The position numbers and the translations under genes were made by a program. Of a stretch of DNA of 64,000 nucleotides, positions 18,745 through 27,541 are shown in pieces (position 1 is the first letter of the stretch; each line of letters starts with the position of its first letter). The notes under the pieces are model-generated. The model was not told where the DNA came from. It worked only from the letters and a program-made list of their open reading frames with translations, and made no database searches. The stretch lies in assembly GCF_004138125.1 (NCBI RefSeq), contig NZ_RXHS01000002.1, positions 62,001 to 126,000 on the forward strand. The letters run 5' to 3'. This DNA comes from Seramator thermalis (GTDB taxonomy: Bacteria; Bacteroidota; Bacteroidia; Bacteroidales; Dysgonomonadaceae).

Positions 18745-19646
18745 TTTTTGGTGAAGTTGTACAAGGAATCGAGCGGACTGTGTGGTTTAATAAGCGGACA
18801 TTGAGCTACGTGAAGGTAAATCATGGTGGTGGTGATATCGGCATGACCGAGCAACTCTTTCAGGGTAACAATGTTCAGCCCCTGTTCAAGCAGGTGGGTG
18901 GCATACGAGTGTCGTAGTGAATGAAGGTTTACCTCTTTTGCGATGGATGTCTTTTTGAGGTTCTCACGCATCACCCAGGAGAGCCCGCGCACGCTGTATC
19001 GACCGTCAGGTTCTTTACCGTTGAACAACCAGAGATGAGGGTTTTCGGCTTTAAGGTATTTTCTCAATCCCATAGCCATGCTGTCAGCCAATGGAACAAC
19101 GCGATCTTTCTTGTACTTGCTCTGGCGGATATGAATGGTTCTACGCTCAAAGTCGATATCGGAGATCTTCAGGTTAATCACCTCCTGGCCTCTCAATCCG
19201 GCCGAATAAATCAATGTGAGCACTATTCGTTGTTTGAGCAGTGTAGGGGCAGCGAACAACTCTTTCAGTTCTTGCCGGTTCAGTATCACGGGCAGCTTCG
19301 AATCTTTTTTAAGTGATGGCAAAGCGATGGCTTCACGATTCATACCCAACAAGCGATAATAATAGCGCAGCCCGTACACCATATGTTTAAAACTGCTTCG
19401 CGAGGGAGATCGGGGATCACGCGCCAATGCGGCCAGGTATTCATTGATCTCTTCGGGATCAATCTTCTCGGGAAGCTTGCCAAAATGAATGACAAAAAGG
19501 GCAATTCTGCGGATGTAGTTTTGTAAAGTACTCCGACTCTGCCCCCGTAACGTAACCTGTTGTTCCAGTTTGTGGACAACCATTTCAAACTCAGGAACAA
19601 GCACAATAGCCTGCTCGACAAAAGTAAAACCTGATTTCTTTCTCAT
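18741..19646 (-). CDS. tyrosine recombinase of the IS91-like element
   Basis: 301 residues. An N-terminal SAM-like core-binding domain (about residues 20-110) precedes the catalytic domain, which holds the complete set: Arg in YSAGLRGQEVINL, Lys in the beta-hairpin (RQSKYKKDR), HSLRHSYATHLLEQG (HxxR), and LLGHADITTTMIYLHV with the nucleophilic Tyr. It is translationally coupled to the transposase. IS91-like elements with such a partner occur in Bacteroidetes. It could resolve or guide insertion of the element; that is inference. Confidence 0.9.
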   Translation of the reverse strand: MRKKSGFTFVEQAIVLVPEFEMVVHKLEQQVTLRGQSRSTLQNYIRRIALFVIHFGKLPEKIDPEEINEYLAALARDPRSPSRSSFKHMVYGLRYYYRLLGMNREAIALPSLKKDSKLPVILNRQELKELFAAPTLLKQRIVLTLIYSAGLRGQEVINLKISDIDFERRTIHIRQSKYKKDRVVPLADSMAMGLRKYLKAENPHLWLFNGKEPDGRYSVRGLSWVMRENLKKTSIAKEVNLHSLRHSYATHLLEQGLNIVTLKELLGHADITTTMIYLHVAQCPLIKPHSPLDSLYNFTKK

Positions 19647-19773
19647 ATTCGGGAATTTTTGTGATGAATAATCTTCGAATATATAAAGAATCAGGTACTT
19701 TTGTCAAATGCTACCCGCGTATGCGGGTTTAGTTCAACAAGCGGTAAACATAATGTGGCTGAAAAGAGTAAAA

Positions 19774-19800
19774 GGCACTGGGGTATCCCTCCCCAGTGCC
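19774..19800. terminator. hairpin downstream of topB
   Basis: A 10-bp perfect stem GGCACTGGGG/CCCCAGTGCC with a 7-base loop. On the minus strand it is followed by CTTTTACTCTTTT and lies 90 bp after the topB stop, so it can end the topB operon. On the + strand it is joined directly to a copy of the CCACTAAAAAAATYCAATAG motif. Confidence 0.65.
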
Positions 19801-19821
19801 ACCACTAAAAAAATTCAATAG
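19801..19821 (+). promoter_or_regulatory. recurrent A-tract motif, copy 1
   Basis: ACCACTAAAAAAATTCAATAG directly after the hairpin at 19774-19800. Four other copies in the window lie in 5' untranslated regions. This copy faces away from topB and has no clear gene after it before the topB 3' end, so it may be left over from a displaced gene or drive an antisense transcript. Confidence 0.5.
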
Positions 19822-19889
19822 CACCTGATTTAACAATTACTCATCAAACCTGTGACGTATGAACTTTCTTAGTGGCAAAGATAGCGATT

Positions 19890-21992
19890 TTATTTGCGTT
19901 TTTTATTGAAGCCTTTCTTCGGAAGAAACTCAAATACCGTTTTATACTCCGCATCAAAAGCTACCGCAGCATCAAAAGGTTTGTTTTCTTTGCTCTTAAA
20001 GCCTTTGATAGTACCTGTTTTGCCTTTGGTAAGCAAGTCTTTCAGTTGACCATCGGTCAAGTCTTTGCTTGACTTGTTCCGGAATACGGTCAATCCGCAG
20101 GCTTCGTTCTGACACTTGGCGACTTTCTGATAGAAAACAACCTGACCGTTTTTACATTTGGGACACGGACAGCATTCACGTTGACTACCGCCGCCTTCGA
20201 TTTTAATATCCAACAATTCGGAAGTAATCTGTGTGGCATACACTTCAATTCCCCTGTGGAACGTATCGGCATCCATTTCGCCTTTTTCAATGCTGTTCAA
20301 GGCTCTTTCCCATTCGCCCGTCATCGAAACGTCCGCAATTTTTTTACTCTGAACAGCCAAATAGACGACCAACCCTTTATTGGTCGGAACGAGGGATTTT
20401 TTCTCACGTACAATATATTCACGGGAGAACAGCGTTTCTATAATACTCGCACGGGTAGCAGGTGTTCCGATACCTGATTCTTTGATTGCTTCCCGTTCTT
20501 CCTCGTTAGTAAGGTCTTTACCGCAGGTTTCCATTGAAGAAAGCAGACTACTTTCTGTGTGTAACGGTCGGGGCTTGGTTTGTTTCTCCAATAAGTCCGT
20601 TCCGTTAATGGAAAGGACATCGCCATTAGATAAAGACGGAAGTGCCGGAGCATCGTCTTCGCCTTTTTCTTCATCGGGTGCGTTCAATACGGCACGCCAA
20701 CCGGGAGTAAGGATAACACTACCTTTGACCGAAAACAAAATGCCCGAAGCATCCAAAGAAACGCTTGTGTTTTCTTTGGTACATTTATCAGAAAAGGCTT
20801 CCAACAGACGGGCGGCAATCATATCGTATATAATACGTTGGTCGGCTAAAATATCTTTCGGCGTGTTTTCCGTGATTATCAGTGCGTGGTGGTCGGTAAC
20901 TTTTTTGTCGTTTACCGAACGCCTGTTCAGACTTGCTCCCGATAACGTTTTTGCATAATTGCCGAATGAAGCATGATTGGATAGCTGACCGATAAGGGTA
21001 GGTATCTCGGCAAACACATCATCGGAAATATAACGGCTTCCCGTTCTCGGATAGGAAATGAGCTTCGCTTCATAAAGCGATTGTGCAACCGACAGGGTTT
21101 TATCTGCTGAAAAACTATGGCGGCTGTTTGCTTCTTTCTGCAAGGTGGTCAGGTCGTAGAGCAATGGCGGTTCCTGACTTCCTTGCTTTGTTTCTACGTT
21201 TACGACGCTGACGGATTCTGACGAGCGGATACGCTCTAAGATTGTGTCTGCGTCCTGTTTCGTATTGTATCGTTCTGTGGAAATAGCGGCGAACTGTGTT
21301 GCATCTTTTGCCGTGTGTAACTTTACCTGAAAATAGGTTTGCGGCTTGAACTCTTTGTTTTCGAGGTATCGGTTGCAAATCATGGCGAGTGTGGGTGTTT
21401 GTACACGACCTAACGACCATACCCCGTAGCCTGCCGATACCGAAAGGGCTTGTGAAGCGTTTATTCCGACAACCCAATCGGCTTGGCTCCGGGCTTTTGC
21501 TGAAGCGTACAGGTTGTCGTACTCTTTTCCCGGACGTAGGTTCTCCAATCCTTTGCGGATAGCCGAATCGGTAAGCGAACTTATCCAAAGGCGGTCGAAA
21601 GGCTTACGGCATTCCAGATAATTATATATGTAGCGGAAAATGGCTTCGCCCTCTCGACCTGCATCACAGCAATTTATAATGAGGTCGGATTTATTAAACA
21701 ACTCTCTGATAACTTTAAGTTGCTTTAATGCACCCGCATCGGGTTTGTATTCTTTGCCGTCCTTAACCTGACGGGGCAGCAACTTAAATTCTGTGGGGAG
21801 TATCGGCAGGTTTTCAGCCTGAAATCCTGTGATACCATAATCCTGCGGCATTGCCAACCCTACGAGGTGGCCGAATGCCCATGTAACAGCATATCCGTTA
21901 CCTTCCAAATAACCGTCTTTGCGGTTACTTGCACCAACGATAGCCGCTATATCACGGGCTACGCTTGGTTTTTCTGCAATTATTACTTTCAT
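19890..21992 (-). CDS. topB: DNA topoisomerase III (type IA)
   Basis: 700 residues. The TOPRIM domain opens with MKVIIAEKPSVARDIAAIVG and continues to CDAGREGEAIFRYIYN, where the acidic cluster binds Mg2+. The active-site region is AKLISYPRTGSRYIS, with Tyr of SYPRTGS as nucleophile. The C-terminal part has a four-Cys zinc ribbon (CPCPKCKNGQ, CQNEACG) and a basic tail. TopB genes are standard passengers of Bacteroides conjugative elements and would act in DNA processing during transfer. It follows the DUF3945 gene by 29 bases and shares its promoter. Confidence 0.96.
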   Translation of the reverse strand: MKVIIAEKPSVARDIAAIVGASNRKDGYLEGNGYAVTWAFGHLVGLAMPQDYGITGFQAENLPILPTEFKLLPRQVKDGKEYKPDAGALKQLKVIRELFNKSDLIINCCDAGREGEAIFRYIYNYLECRKPFDRLWISSLTDSAIRKGLENLRPGKEYDNLYASAKARSQADWVVGINASQALSVSAGYGVWSLGRVQTPTLAMICNRYLENKEFKPQTYFQVKLHTAKDATQFAAISTERYNTKQDADTILERIRSSESVSVVNVETKQGSQEPPLLYDLTTLQKEANSRHSFSADKTLSVAQSLYEAKLISYPRTGSRYISDDVFAEIPTLIGQLSNHASFGNYAKTLSGASLNRRSVNDKKVTDHHALIITENTPKDILADQRIIYDMIAARLLEAFSDKCTKENTSVSLDASGILFSVKGSVILTPGWRAVLNAPDEEKGEDDAPALPSLSNGDVLSINGTDLLEKQTKPRPLHTESSLLSSMETCGKDLTNEEEREAIKESGIGTPATRASIIETLFSREYIVREKKSLVPTNKGLVVYLAVQSKKIADVSMTGEWERALNSIEKGEMDADTFHRGIEVYATQITSELLDIKIEGGGSQRECCPCPKCKNGQVVFYQKVAKCQNEACGLTVFRNKSSKDLTDGQLKDLLTKGKTGTIKGFKSKENKPFDAAVAFDAEYKTVFEFLPKKGFNKKRK

Positions 21993-21995
21993 TTA

Positions 21996-22016
21996 CTATT
22001 GGATTTTTTTAGTGGT
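21996..22016 (-). promoter_or_regulatory. recurrent A-tract motif, copy 2, just before topB
   Basis: On the minus strand ACCACTAAAAAAATCCAATAG ends 3 bases before the topB start codon. The position, immediately 5' of the start in an intercistronic gap, suggests a role in translation rather than transcription. Confidence 0.55.
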
Positions 22017-22021
22017 TGATA

Positions 22022-23512
22022 TTACATTTTATGTCCTGTGGATTTTTTTACAGGCTTTTTAACTCCTTGCTGTTGCTTTTGTTCTTTGTTCTGATTCTCG
22101 GTAGGCTTTTGCTGACCTTGTTTCAATGGTTCGTTGGAATGCTTGGTAGCTTCGTTGGTTTTGCCCTGCGAATTGACTGCTACCTGCGTTTTGCTTGCTT
22201 CGGCAGGTTTTACTTCCGCACCCTGTTTCTTCGCTCGGTCGGGATTCCATTTGAAAAAGTCGAGTTTGCCTTTTTCGGTATTGACCTTTACATAAGCGTT
22301 GAAAGGCTCGCCCTTTCCGTCTTTTACCATGCCTTGAACATAAGTTGCTTTTCCCTCACGAAGCGTATTCTGCTGCTTCTCGCTCAAATCAACTCCTAAT
22401 AGATTTTTAGGAATACGGACTTTATTTTGCTGTTCTCCGTTTTGGTTCTGCTCCTGCTTGTTGTTTTGCTGATACTTATTGCGGTTTAATCCGTCGTAGG
22501 AAAAATCATAACCGCCTTTGGCAGCATTGAACTGAACATAAGCATCGAATTTTCGGAGATTGTCCGTACCGATTGTATTTTTAGAGGTCATGCCCTCGAT
22601 TAATACTTTCTTTCCCTCTTTGAGCGACTGTTGTTGTTCAGGAGATAGTTCCGCACCTTTCAGGTTTTGAGAAACGGTAAGTTTATCAAGCGGTACAGCT
22701 TCCAAACGGTTGGTTAGTTTGTCAATAGATACAAGCGACGGAACTTTTTCGCCTGGTCTTGGTTCCAGTTCGACTACACGACCACTATTACCCGTTGCCA
22801 GTAAGTTTTCCTTTACATCGTTCGGTAGCATAATTCCCTGAAACGGCTTTTCCAAATCAACTTGTTGTTGCTGTGGATGCGGAACGAATTTCAGGCTGCC
22901 GTCGGGTTGTTCTTCCAATGACAGGCGGGCTTTCATCGGATAATCCACGCCCTCGATTTTGGGATTGATATCCACCAAGTGCGGGGACTTATACCCATAA
23001 CTCATGGCTTTGAGTTCGCTCTCTAAACCTTCGGGCTTAATGCCGTACTTCTGATATTCGCTTTCAGGAATACGGTTGGTGTCGAATTGCTTAAATTCGG
23101 CTTTCTGTTCGGTTGCTGTGTCCATTTTTTCTTCTTTCTTTTCGGGTTGAACTTGTTTTTCACTCTCTTTGGTCGATTGCTCCTGCTGATTCATATAATC
23201 TTTCGGATTGATACGATACTTTTGCAAGTCTTCTTCGTTGATATGCAGGATTTTGTCAAGCATATCGACAGTTACGGCATAAAATCCCGTATGTGAGGGA
23301 TTTTTAGCCTGATTAAAGAAGTTCTTGAAAAAGTTTTCGATAGGGTCGGCGTGTTTATCGATTTTGAGAAAATCGGTTTCTTTCGCCTTCATGGGGTCAA
23401 TGGCATCAATTTTTCCTTTCTTATCAATGCCTTTCACTACTTTGAGTTTGTTGCCTTCTCCTTCATCTCGCATCAGGAGAACTTTGTCTTTTGGATTTAA
23501 TTTTTCATCCAT
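22022..23512 (-). CDS. DUF3945/DUF4099-type ICE protein
   Basis: 496 residues, hydrophilic, no signal peptide. The N-terminal part (about 1-120) is followed by a Glu/Lys/Gln linker. Two or three related segments follow that contain the family pattern GxxLSxEQQxxLxEGKxxxVxGM (near residues 290-310 and 375-395) and xxFxAYVxxNxxKGGxDF (DUF3945-type repeats). The C-terminus is a low-complexity Gln/Asn/Lys tail. Proteins of this type lie next to topB in Bacteroides conjugative elements; their biochemical role is not known. It is the first gene of the topB operon. Confidence 0.85.
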   Translation of the reverse strand: MDEKLNPKDKVLLMRDEGEGNKLKVVKGIDKKGKIDAIDPMKAKETDFLKIDKHADPIENFFKNFFNQAKNPSHTGFYAVTVDMLDKILHINEEDLQKYRINPKDYMNQQEQSTKESEKQVQPEKKEEKMDTATEQKAEFKQFDTNRIPESEYQKYGIKPEGLESELKAMSYGYKSPHLVDINPKIEGVDYPMKARLSLEEQPDGSLKFVPHPQQQQVDLEKPFQGIMLPNDVKENLLATGNSGRVVELEPRPGEKVPSLVSIDKLTNRLEAVPLDKLTVSQNLKGAELSPEQQQSLKEGKKVLIEGMTSKNTIGTDNLRKFDAYVQFNAAKGGYDFSYDGLNRNKYQQNNKQEQNQNGEQQNKVRIPKNLLGVDLSEKQQNTLREGKATYVQGMVKDGKGEPFNAYVKVNTEKGKLDFFKWNPDRAKKQGAEVKPAEASKTQVAVNSQGKTNEATKHSNEPLKQGQQKPTENQNKEQKQQQGVKKPVKKSTGHKM

Positions 23513-23530
23513 GATTAAACTGTTTTTTTG

Positions 23531-23640
23531 TTCTGCATCACTATTAATGCAGAATAAAAGTAGGCTTAATCAGCGTGTTAGCGGTTGGTTTTTTGTGAGG
23601 TGGCAGTGTGTGGCTTCGATTTGGCAGCGTGTGGCGTTGG
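23531..23640 (-). promoter_or_regulatory. topB-operon promoter with 45-bp activator-type box
   Basis: On the minus strand, a box of two 21-bp direct repeats (23640-23596, each containing GCCACNNNCTGCCA) lies 33 bp upstream of a -7-like element TACTTTTA (23562-23555). A perfect 8-bp inverted repeat TTCTGCAT/ATGCAGAA (23531-23554) lies between it and the start codon at 23512 and may be an operator. The same box with the same spacing occurs before mobC, before the tra operon and in traD. Confidence 0.7.
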
Positions 23641-23669
23641 GAATTGATAATTCACCAAAATGGAAGATA

Positions 23670-25583
23670 ATCGAGTAGGTAGGGGGATTACTCCCCCGCC
23701 CTCTCACACCACCCGGCTTGCTCTCGCACCGGGCGGTTTCTTTTAATTGTTTAATCTCTCGTAATTTAATGTGAGGTTGTATAGACCTACTGATTCAAAC
23801 CATTTATTGCTAAGAGCCTGATGTGTTTGGGGGCAACCTGACTTGCGCCAGTGTCCTTTACCCGAGAGAGCTAATATCCAGCTTTGCCAGCTATCAACTC
23901 CCCGACTTTCAAGGAAACGTTGCAAGGTGATTACCCTTTTGCACTGCTTTAACCTGTAGCACCGAAGTTTTCTGCGTATCCATGAATCGAGATTCTTTAA
24001 TAAGCCTTTACATCGGGCATAACGGAAGTAGTTCAGCCAGCCTCGCATAAGGGGTTGCAATTCGGCAATTATTTGCTCAAACTTCACGCCTCTGTTACGT
24101 TTGGTTATACTGCGTACTTTGTCCTTAAAGCGTTCAATGCTTTGCTTTGCTATGGTTAGATAACCATCGATTTGGATGGTGTGACCTAAGAATTTGGTTT
24201 GAAACACTTCGCAAACCTGACTCTTGTCTCTGTTGACAAGTAGTTTTAGTTTGCTATCGATAAAGTTACTTACCGATTCCATTACTCTCTCGCCTGCCAT
24301 TTGGCTGCGTACGTAGATGTTGCAATCGTCAGCATATCGAACAAATTTGTGTCCTCGTTTCTCTAACTCTTTATCCAGTTCATCAAGAACTATGTTGGAT
24401 AATAAGGGGGAGAGAGGACTGCCTTGGGGCGTCCCTTCGATGCGTTGGCTGACAATACCCCCTGTCATGATTCCGCTCTGAAGGTATTTGCGTATCAGCT
24501 TCAAAAGGGTTTTATCCCCAATTTTCTGTGATAACATATACATCAGACGGTCATGATTGACAACGTCAAAGAATGTCTTTAAGTCGATATCCACAACTAT
24601 CATCCTGCCTGTCTGTACGTATTCGCAACCTTTCTTTAGTGCATCATGTGCACTTCGCTGAGGACGGAATCCGTAACTATAGTCAGAAAAATCTCTTTCA
24701 TAGAGAGGGCTTAAGACTTGGGAAATGGCTTGCTGGATAACCCTGTCGGTTACCGTAGGAATGCCCAGCCTGCGTTTACCGCCGTTAGGCTTGGGAATCT
24801 CAACCTGCTTAACGCCTTGGGGAATATATGTTCCCTCACGGAGTTGTGATAGTAAGGATTCGCCATGAGTATGATACCACGTGGCAAATTCATCTACTTT
24901 CATCTGGTCTATTCCTGCTACACCTTTGTTGCGCTTTACCTGTTTGTAGGCTTGGGTGATATTGCTGTGACACAATACCGCTCCCATTAAATCAAGGGTT
25001 AAGGCTCGTTCTTGTTCGCCTGCTTCTTCTACTTGCAACGCCTTTGATGTATTAGCTCGGCTTACGGCTTCACTATCTACACAAGGGCATACAGAATCCT
25101 TGACTGCTAATGTGAACAGGTCTGACTGGTATGCTGTAACTTGCTGTCGCTTCATAGAACAAATTTTGAACTAACTGCTCCTTAAATTAAAAGATTCAGA
25201 CCTTCTTTTATGAGTGTGCACTTCATAAAATACTATGTCTTCTGCTGACTTCTTATAAGACTTAGAATTACATCGCTATAAGTCCTGCACTGTTGGTGCC
25301 TCTTATAAGACCTCTCGGGATAAGATATTAAACTTTCACTGCGTTCTGCCTGATTTACTCATAAGAGTTACGGTTGAAGTTTGGGCGTTCCCAATCCATT
25401 GCTCGGTTGCCCTCCCAAATGAGCCTTATATCAGATTTCTGTGCGTCAGAACCTCAGTTTTGCTGATGGCTTCTTTCAGATTTGCAGTTGCCCGCAACAC
25501 CCTTGCCAGTCGCTAATGTTTCCTATCAACTCGGCACATACAGGAACTTACATCCTGCAAGCTTAATACCATGCCCGACATAC
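23670..25583 (-). mobile_element. group II intron 2 (probably class C), minus strand
   Basis: About 1914 bp. On the minus strand it starts GTATGTCGGGC directly after the TTTTTT of an intrinsic terminator (25584-25616) and ends CTACTCGAT at 23670, the same end as intron 1. The domain V/VI region lies at 23672-23742. Insertion right after a terminator T-run is the known habit of class C introns. The 5' part (25156-25583) is non-coding structured RNA. Confidence 0.82.
23743..25155 (-). CDS. ltrA: group II intron reverse transcriptase/maturase
   Basis: 470 residues with the RT motif series: LGIPTVTDRVIQQAISQVLSP, SYGFRPQRSAHDALKKG, VDIDLKTFFDVVNHDR, EGTPQGSPLSPLLSNIVL and the catalytic VRYADDCNIYV. 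A maturase segment follows (MRGWLNYFRYARCKGLLKNLD). No endonuclease domain is seen. The N-terminal 45 residues extend beyond those of the intron 1 protein. Only moderate identity to the intron 1 protein, so the two introns arrived independently rather than by local duplication. Confidence 0.95.
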   Translation of the reverse strand: MKRQQVTAYQSDLFTLAVKDSVCPCVDSEAVSRANTSKALQVEEAGEQERALTLDLMGAVLCHSNITQAYKQVKRNKGVAGIDQMKVDEFATWYHTHGESLLSQLREGTYIPQGVKQVEIPKPNGGKRRLGIPTVTDRVIQQAISQVLSPLYERDFSDYSYGFRPQRSAHDALKKGCEYVQTGRMIVVDIDLKTFFDVVNHDRLMYMLSQKIGDKTLLKLIRKYLQSGIMTGGIVSQRIEGTPQGSPLSPLLSNIVLDELDKELEKRGHKFVRYADDCNIYVRSQMAGERVMESVSNFIDSKLKLLVNRDKSQVCEVFQTKFLGHTIQIDGYLTIAKQSIERFKDKVRSITKRNRGVKFEQIIAELQPLMRGWLNYFRYARCKGLLKNLDSWIRRKLRCYRLKQCKRVITLQRFLESRGVDSWQSWILALSGKGHWRKSGCPQTHQALSNKWFESVGLYNLTLNYERLNN

Positions 25584-25616
25584 AAAAAACTGCCACCCTT
25601 TGAGGAAAGGTGGCAG
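25584..25616 (-). terminator. intrinsic terminator of the sigma/IrrE operon
   Basis: The stem CTGCCACC/GGTGGCAG (25590-25616) is followed on the minus strand by six T (25589-25584). It lies 33 bases after the stop of the IrrE-like gene. Intron 2 begins at the very next base. Confidence 0.85.
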
Positions 25617-25648
25617 CAAATGTTTTGAAGTGGCTTTAGATATTTATA

Positions 25649-26446
25649 TTATTGCCAAATAATACTTATAGCGATTTTGCCATAATTTGGGAAAATGCAC
25701 TTTTCAAAGAGTTTAATTCCTCTTATGTCATCATATGAGCTAAACCATTCGGAAGCTTCTACAATTTCAGTATCATCACATTTGAGTCCATTATTAAAAT
25801 AATCTCCAGCAACAGTAAGAGGAGGAGTCTTTTTTGACGAATGCTCAATGAAATACTTATATGGGAAATCATTTGATTTCCAACTATATTCAATCATATT
25901 ATCTCTTGAAAAAACTACCATAATAGGGTATGCGTCAATTTCTATATATTTAAGTAATGTCGCAGAAAGACTTGTTCCAAATTCCTTTGTCAACGATTCT
26001 ATCAAAGAAAAATCAAATTTTCGTGTTTGAACAGCTTGTTTAAAACGAGATGTTGGCATTAGTAAGTTTGAAGCGAAATGATCAGCCTCCATTTCTACGA
26101 TATTTTTCCTCTGGAATCTGTAATATGATTTATGCAAAGACTTCCCTTTTTTTAGAGCATTACGATGTTCATCAATAAAAAAATGTCCTAATTCATGAGC
26201 AAATGAAAATCGAAGTCGTGCATTGTCTGTCGATTGAATATTTTGTGTATTCAAATAAACATGAAAATCTTTAGAATCATGTTCTAAAAGACCATCAAAA
26301 CAATCTCCATATTCTCCATAATTATACGTTACACCAGATTTTTCGGCAATGAGTTCTGGCAACACCATACTATGTGGACAATAATCAATAGATATAAATT
26401 CAGCTAATTCAGCTAATTCTTTTTTTCGAGCATTATCTATTGTCAT
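25649..26446 (-). CDS. ImmA/IrrE-family metallopeptidase
   Basis: 265 residues. The zinc-protease signature RFSFAHELGHFFIDEH holds HExxH at residues 84-88, followed by a further acidic segment (MEADHFASNLLMP, about 116-128) with the third metal ligand Glu, the standard ImmA/IrrE arrangement. Family members cleave a regulator and so switch on genes on mobile elements or stress genes. Its start overlaps the preceding small gene by 14 bases and a sigma factor gene lies upstream, so a protease/partner/sigma cascade is plausible but inferred. No helix-turn-helix domain is fused to it. Confidence 0.88.
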   Translation of the reverse strand: MTIDNARKKELAELAEFISIDYCPHSMVLPELIAEKSGVTYNYGEYGDCFDGLLEHDSKDFHVYLNTQNIQSTDNARLRFSFAHELGHFFIDEHRNALKKGKSLHKSYYRFQRKNIVEMEADHFASNLLMPTSRFKQAVQTRKFDFSLIESLTKEFGTSLSATLLKYIEIDAYPIMVVFSRDNMIEYSWKSNDFPYKYFIEHSSKKTPPLTVAGDYFNNGLKCDDTEIVEASEWFSSYDDIRGIKLFEKCIFPNYGKIAISIIWQ

Positions 26447-26774
26447 TCTTCTTTTTCTTAGCTTCTTCTTTATCTCTTTTCATTTTCGCAAGCATATCTT
26501 CTGGGATATCTTTCCCTTCTCTTGCAGCTAATGCCCAATTCCTTTCTCCCTCTGAATTGTCTATTGCAATTACTCTTTTCTTTAGTGTCTGCTTTTTGTC
26601 CTCAAATACAAAATCAGGAGATCCTAATTCTTTGGGCAAAGGAATATAGTCTATATTTTCTTCAAAAACGGACATCTGTTCATCTGTTGTAGGGAATAGG
26701 TACCCATGTGATTTCAGTGCATTTTCAAGATATGCTTCAAAATCCGCATCCTGTATTTTTATTTTTTTTGTCAT
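26433..26774 (-). CDS. small charged protein between sigma factor and IrrE peptidase
   Basis: 113 residues, acidic first half, strongly basic and Lys-rich C-terminus. No recognised domain. The frame overlaps the peptidase start by 14 bases and begins 5 bases after the sigma gene stop, so the three genes are co-translated. By position it could be an anti-sigma or repressor that the peptidase cleaves. Nothing in the sequence proves that. Confidence 0.7.
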   Translation of the reverse strand: MTKKIKIQDADFEAYLENALKSHGYLFPTTDEQMSVFEENIDYIPLPKELGSPDFVFEDKKQTLKKRVIAIDNSEGERNWALAAREGKDIPEDMLAKMKRDKEEAKKKKNDNR

Positions 26775-26779
26775 TGTTG

Positions 26780-27442
26780 TTATGATTTAATCGTTTGACA
26801 AGTGGAGTTTTGGATAATATGCGCTTTAATTTTATCCAAAGCTCTTTTTTTGATTTGCCTAATATTAGCAGGTGTAGTCGAGTATCTATTGCTTAACTCA
26901 CTTAAAACTTCATCCGGCAAATGTTTATTTTCTTCCTGATATAGAAAACAGGTAAGTAAAATTTCTCGGTCTCTTTCAGATAACAAACTCAATGCATCAT
27001 TTAAAATTTTCTTTTGAGGTGTCTCGTAATCAACAATATCATCTTCAATATCAGAAGTAGAAGTTATTACATCCTCTTTCAAGGGGATATTTTTTCTGTC
27101 ATTCAGATTATATTCTTTGATTAAATCAAGAGTCTCGTTATAGGCTATTTTTGACATCCATGTTGACAACTTACTTTTCTTAGAATCATATGTTGGATGC
27201 GCATAAATAGTCATCATAGTGTTACTAAAGACATCTTGTGCCAACTCCGCTCCGTTCTCAATATCTAACTTCGCGCAAACGCCATAGCATAAAGACCATA
27301 GCAAGTTCTTGTATCGCTTATAAAAAATACGAAAAGCGTCCTTTGCCTCAGCCTCATTTTCTTCCTTATAAGACATTAAAACAAAGAGATCTTCATCTGT
27401 GTATGAAATATCTAATTGTTTCTTGTTTTGCATAACATCCAT
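26780..27442 (-). CDS. sigma-70 family RNA polymerase sigma factor
   Basis: 220 residues. A region 2-like part (KRYKNLLWSLCYGVC to STWMSKIAYNETLDLIKEY, about residues 28-115) is followed by an acidic linker and a region 4-like part (ALSLLSERDREILLTCFLYQ to NRYSTTPANIRQIKKRALDKIKAHI, about 150-210) with a helix-turn-helix. Region 3 is missing, so this is an ECF-like or otherwise short sigma. It heads the minus-strand operon with the small protein and the IrrE peptidase and faces the ubiquitin-like operon across a shared promoter region. Confidence 0.88.
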   Translation of the reverse strand: MDVMQNKKQLDISYTDEDLFVLMSYKEENEAEAKDAFRIFYKRYKNLLWSLCYGVCAKLDIENGAELAQDVFSNTMMTIYAHPTYDSKKSKLSTWMSKIAYNETLDLIKEYNLNDRKNIPLKEDVITSTSDIEDDIVDYETPQKKILNDALSLLSERDREILLTCFLYQEENKHLPDEVLSELSNRYSTTPANIRQIKKRALDKIKAHIIQNSTCQTIKS

Positions 27443-27462
27443 ATTTTGACAATCTATATTAA

Positions 27463-27541
27463 TATACTCGTAAGCGTGACCAATTACGATAAACTGCTAA
27501 TTTTCTGCAAAGTTAGCAAAAATGTCACGCTTATGAGTATA
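27463..27541. promoter_or_regulatory. divergent promoter region with 18-bp inverted repeat
   Basis: Arms at 27463-27480 and 27524-27541, each reading outward as GTCACGCTTAYGAGTAT plus one base, with a single mismatch, 43 bp apart. Between them, on the minus strand, is TAACTTTG (27515-27508), matching the Bacteroidetes -7 consensus TAnnTTTG, for the sigma gene at 27442. The symmetric arms could be operators for one regulator or identical promoters read by the local sigma factor in both directions. No gene is clear in 27443-27794. Confidence 0.6.

Larger units (their letters stand above)
17346..19739 (-). mobile_element. IS91-like element with accessory tyrosine recombinase
   Basis: A 2.4-kb unit carrying a Y-transposase gene and an upstream tyrosine recombinase gene in one operon. 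Its proposed ends are TGTTGAACTACACCC at 17346-17360 and the reverse complement of TGTTGAACTAAACCC at 19725-19739 (14 of 15 identical). A hairpin ACCCGC/GCGGGT lies just inside the right end (19713-19728). IS91-family ends are normally not inverted repeats, so the ends are tentative. The left non-coding part (17274-17571) shows no gene. The element lies between the SDR gene and the terminator of the topB operon. Confidence 0.65.
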
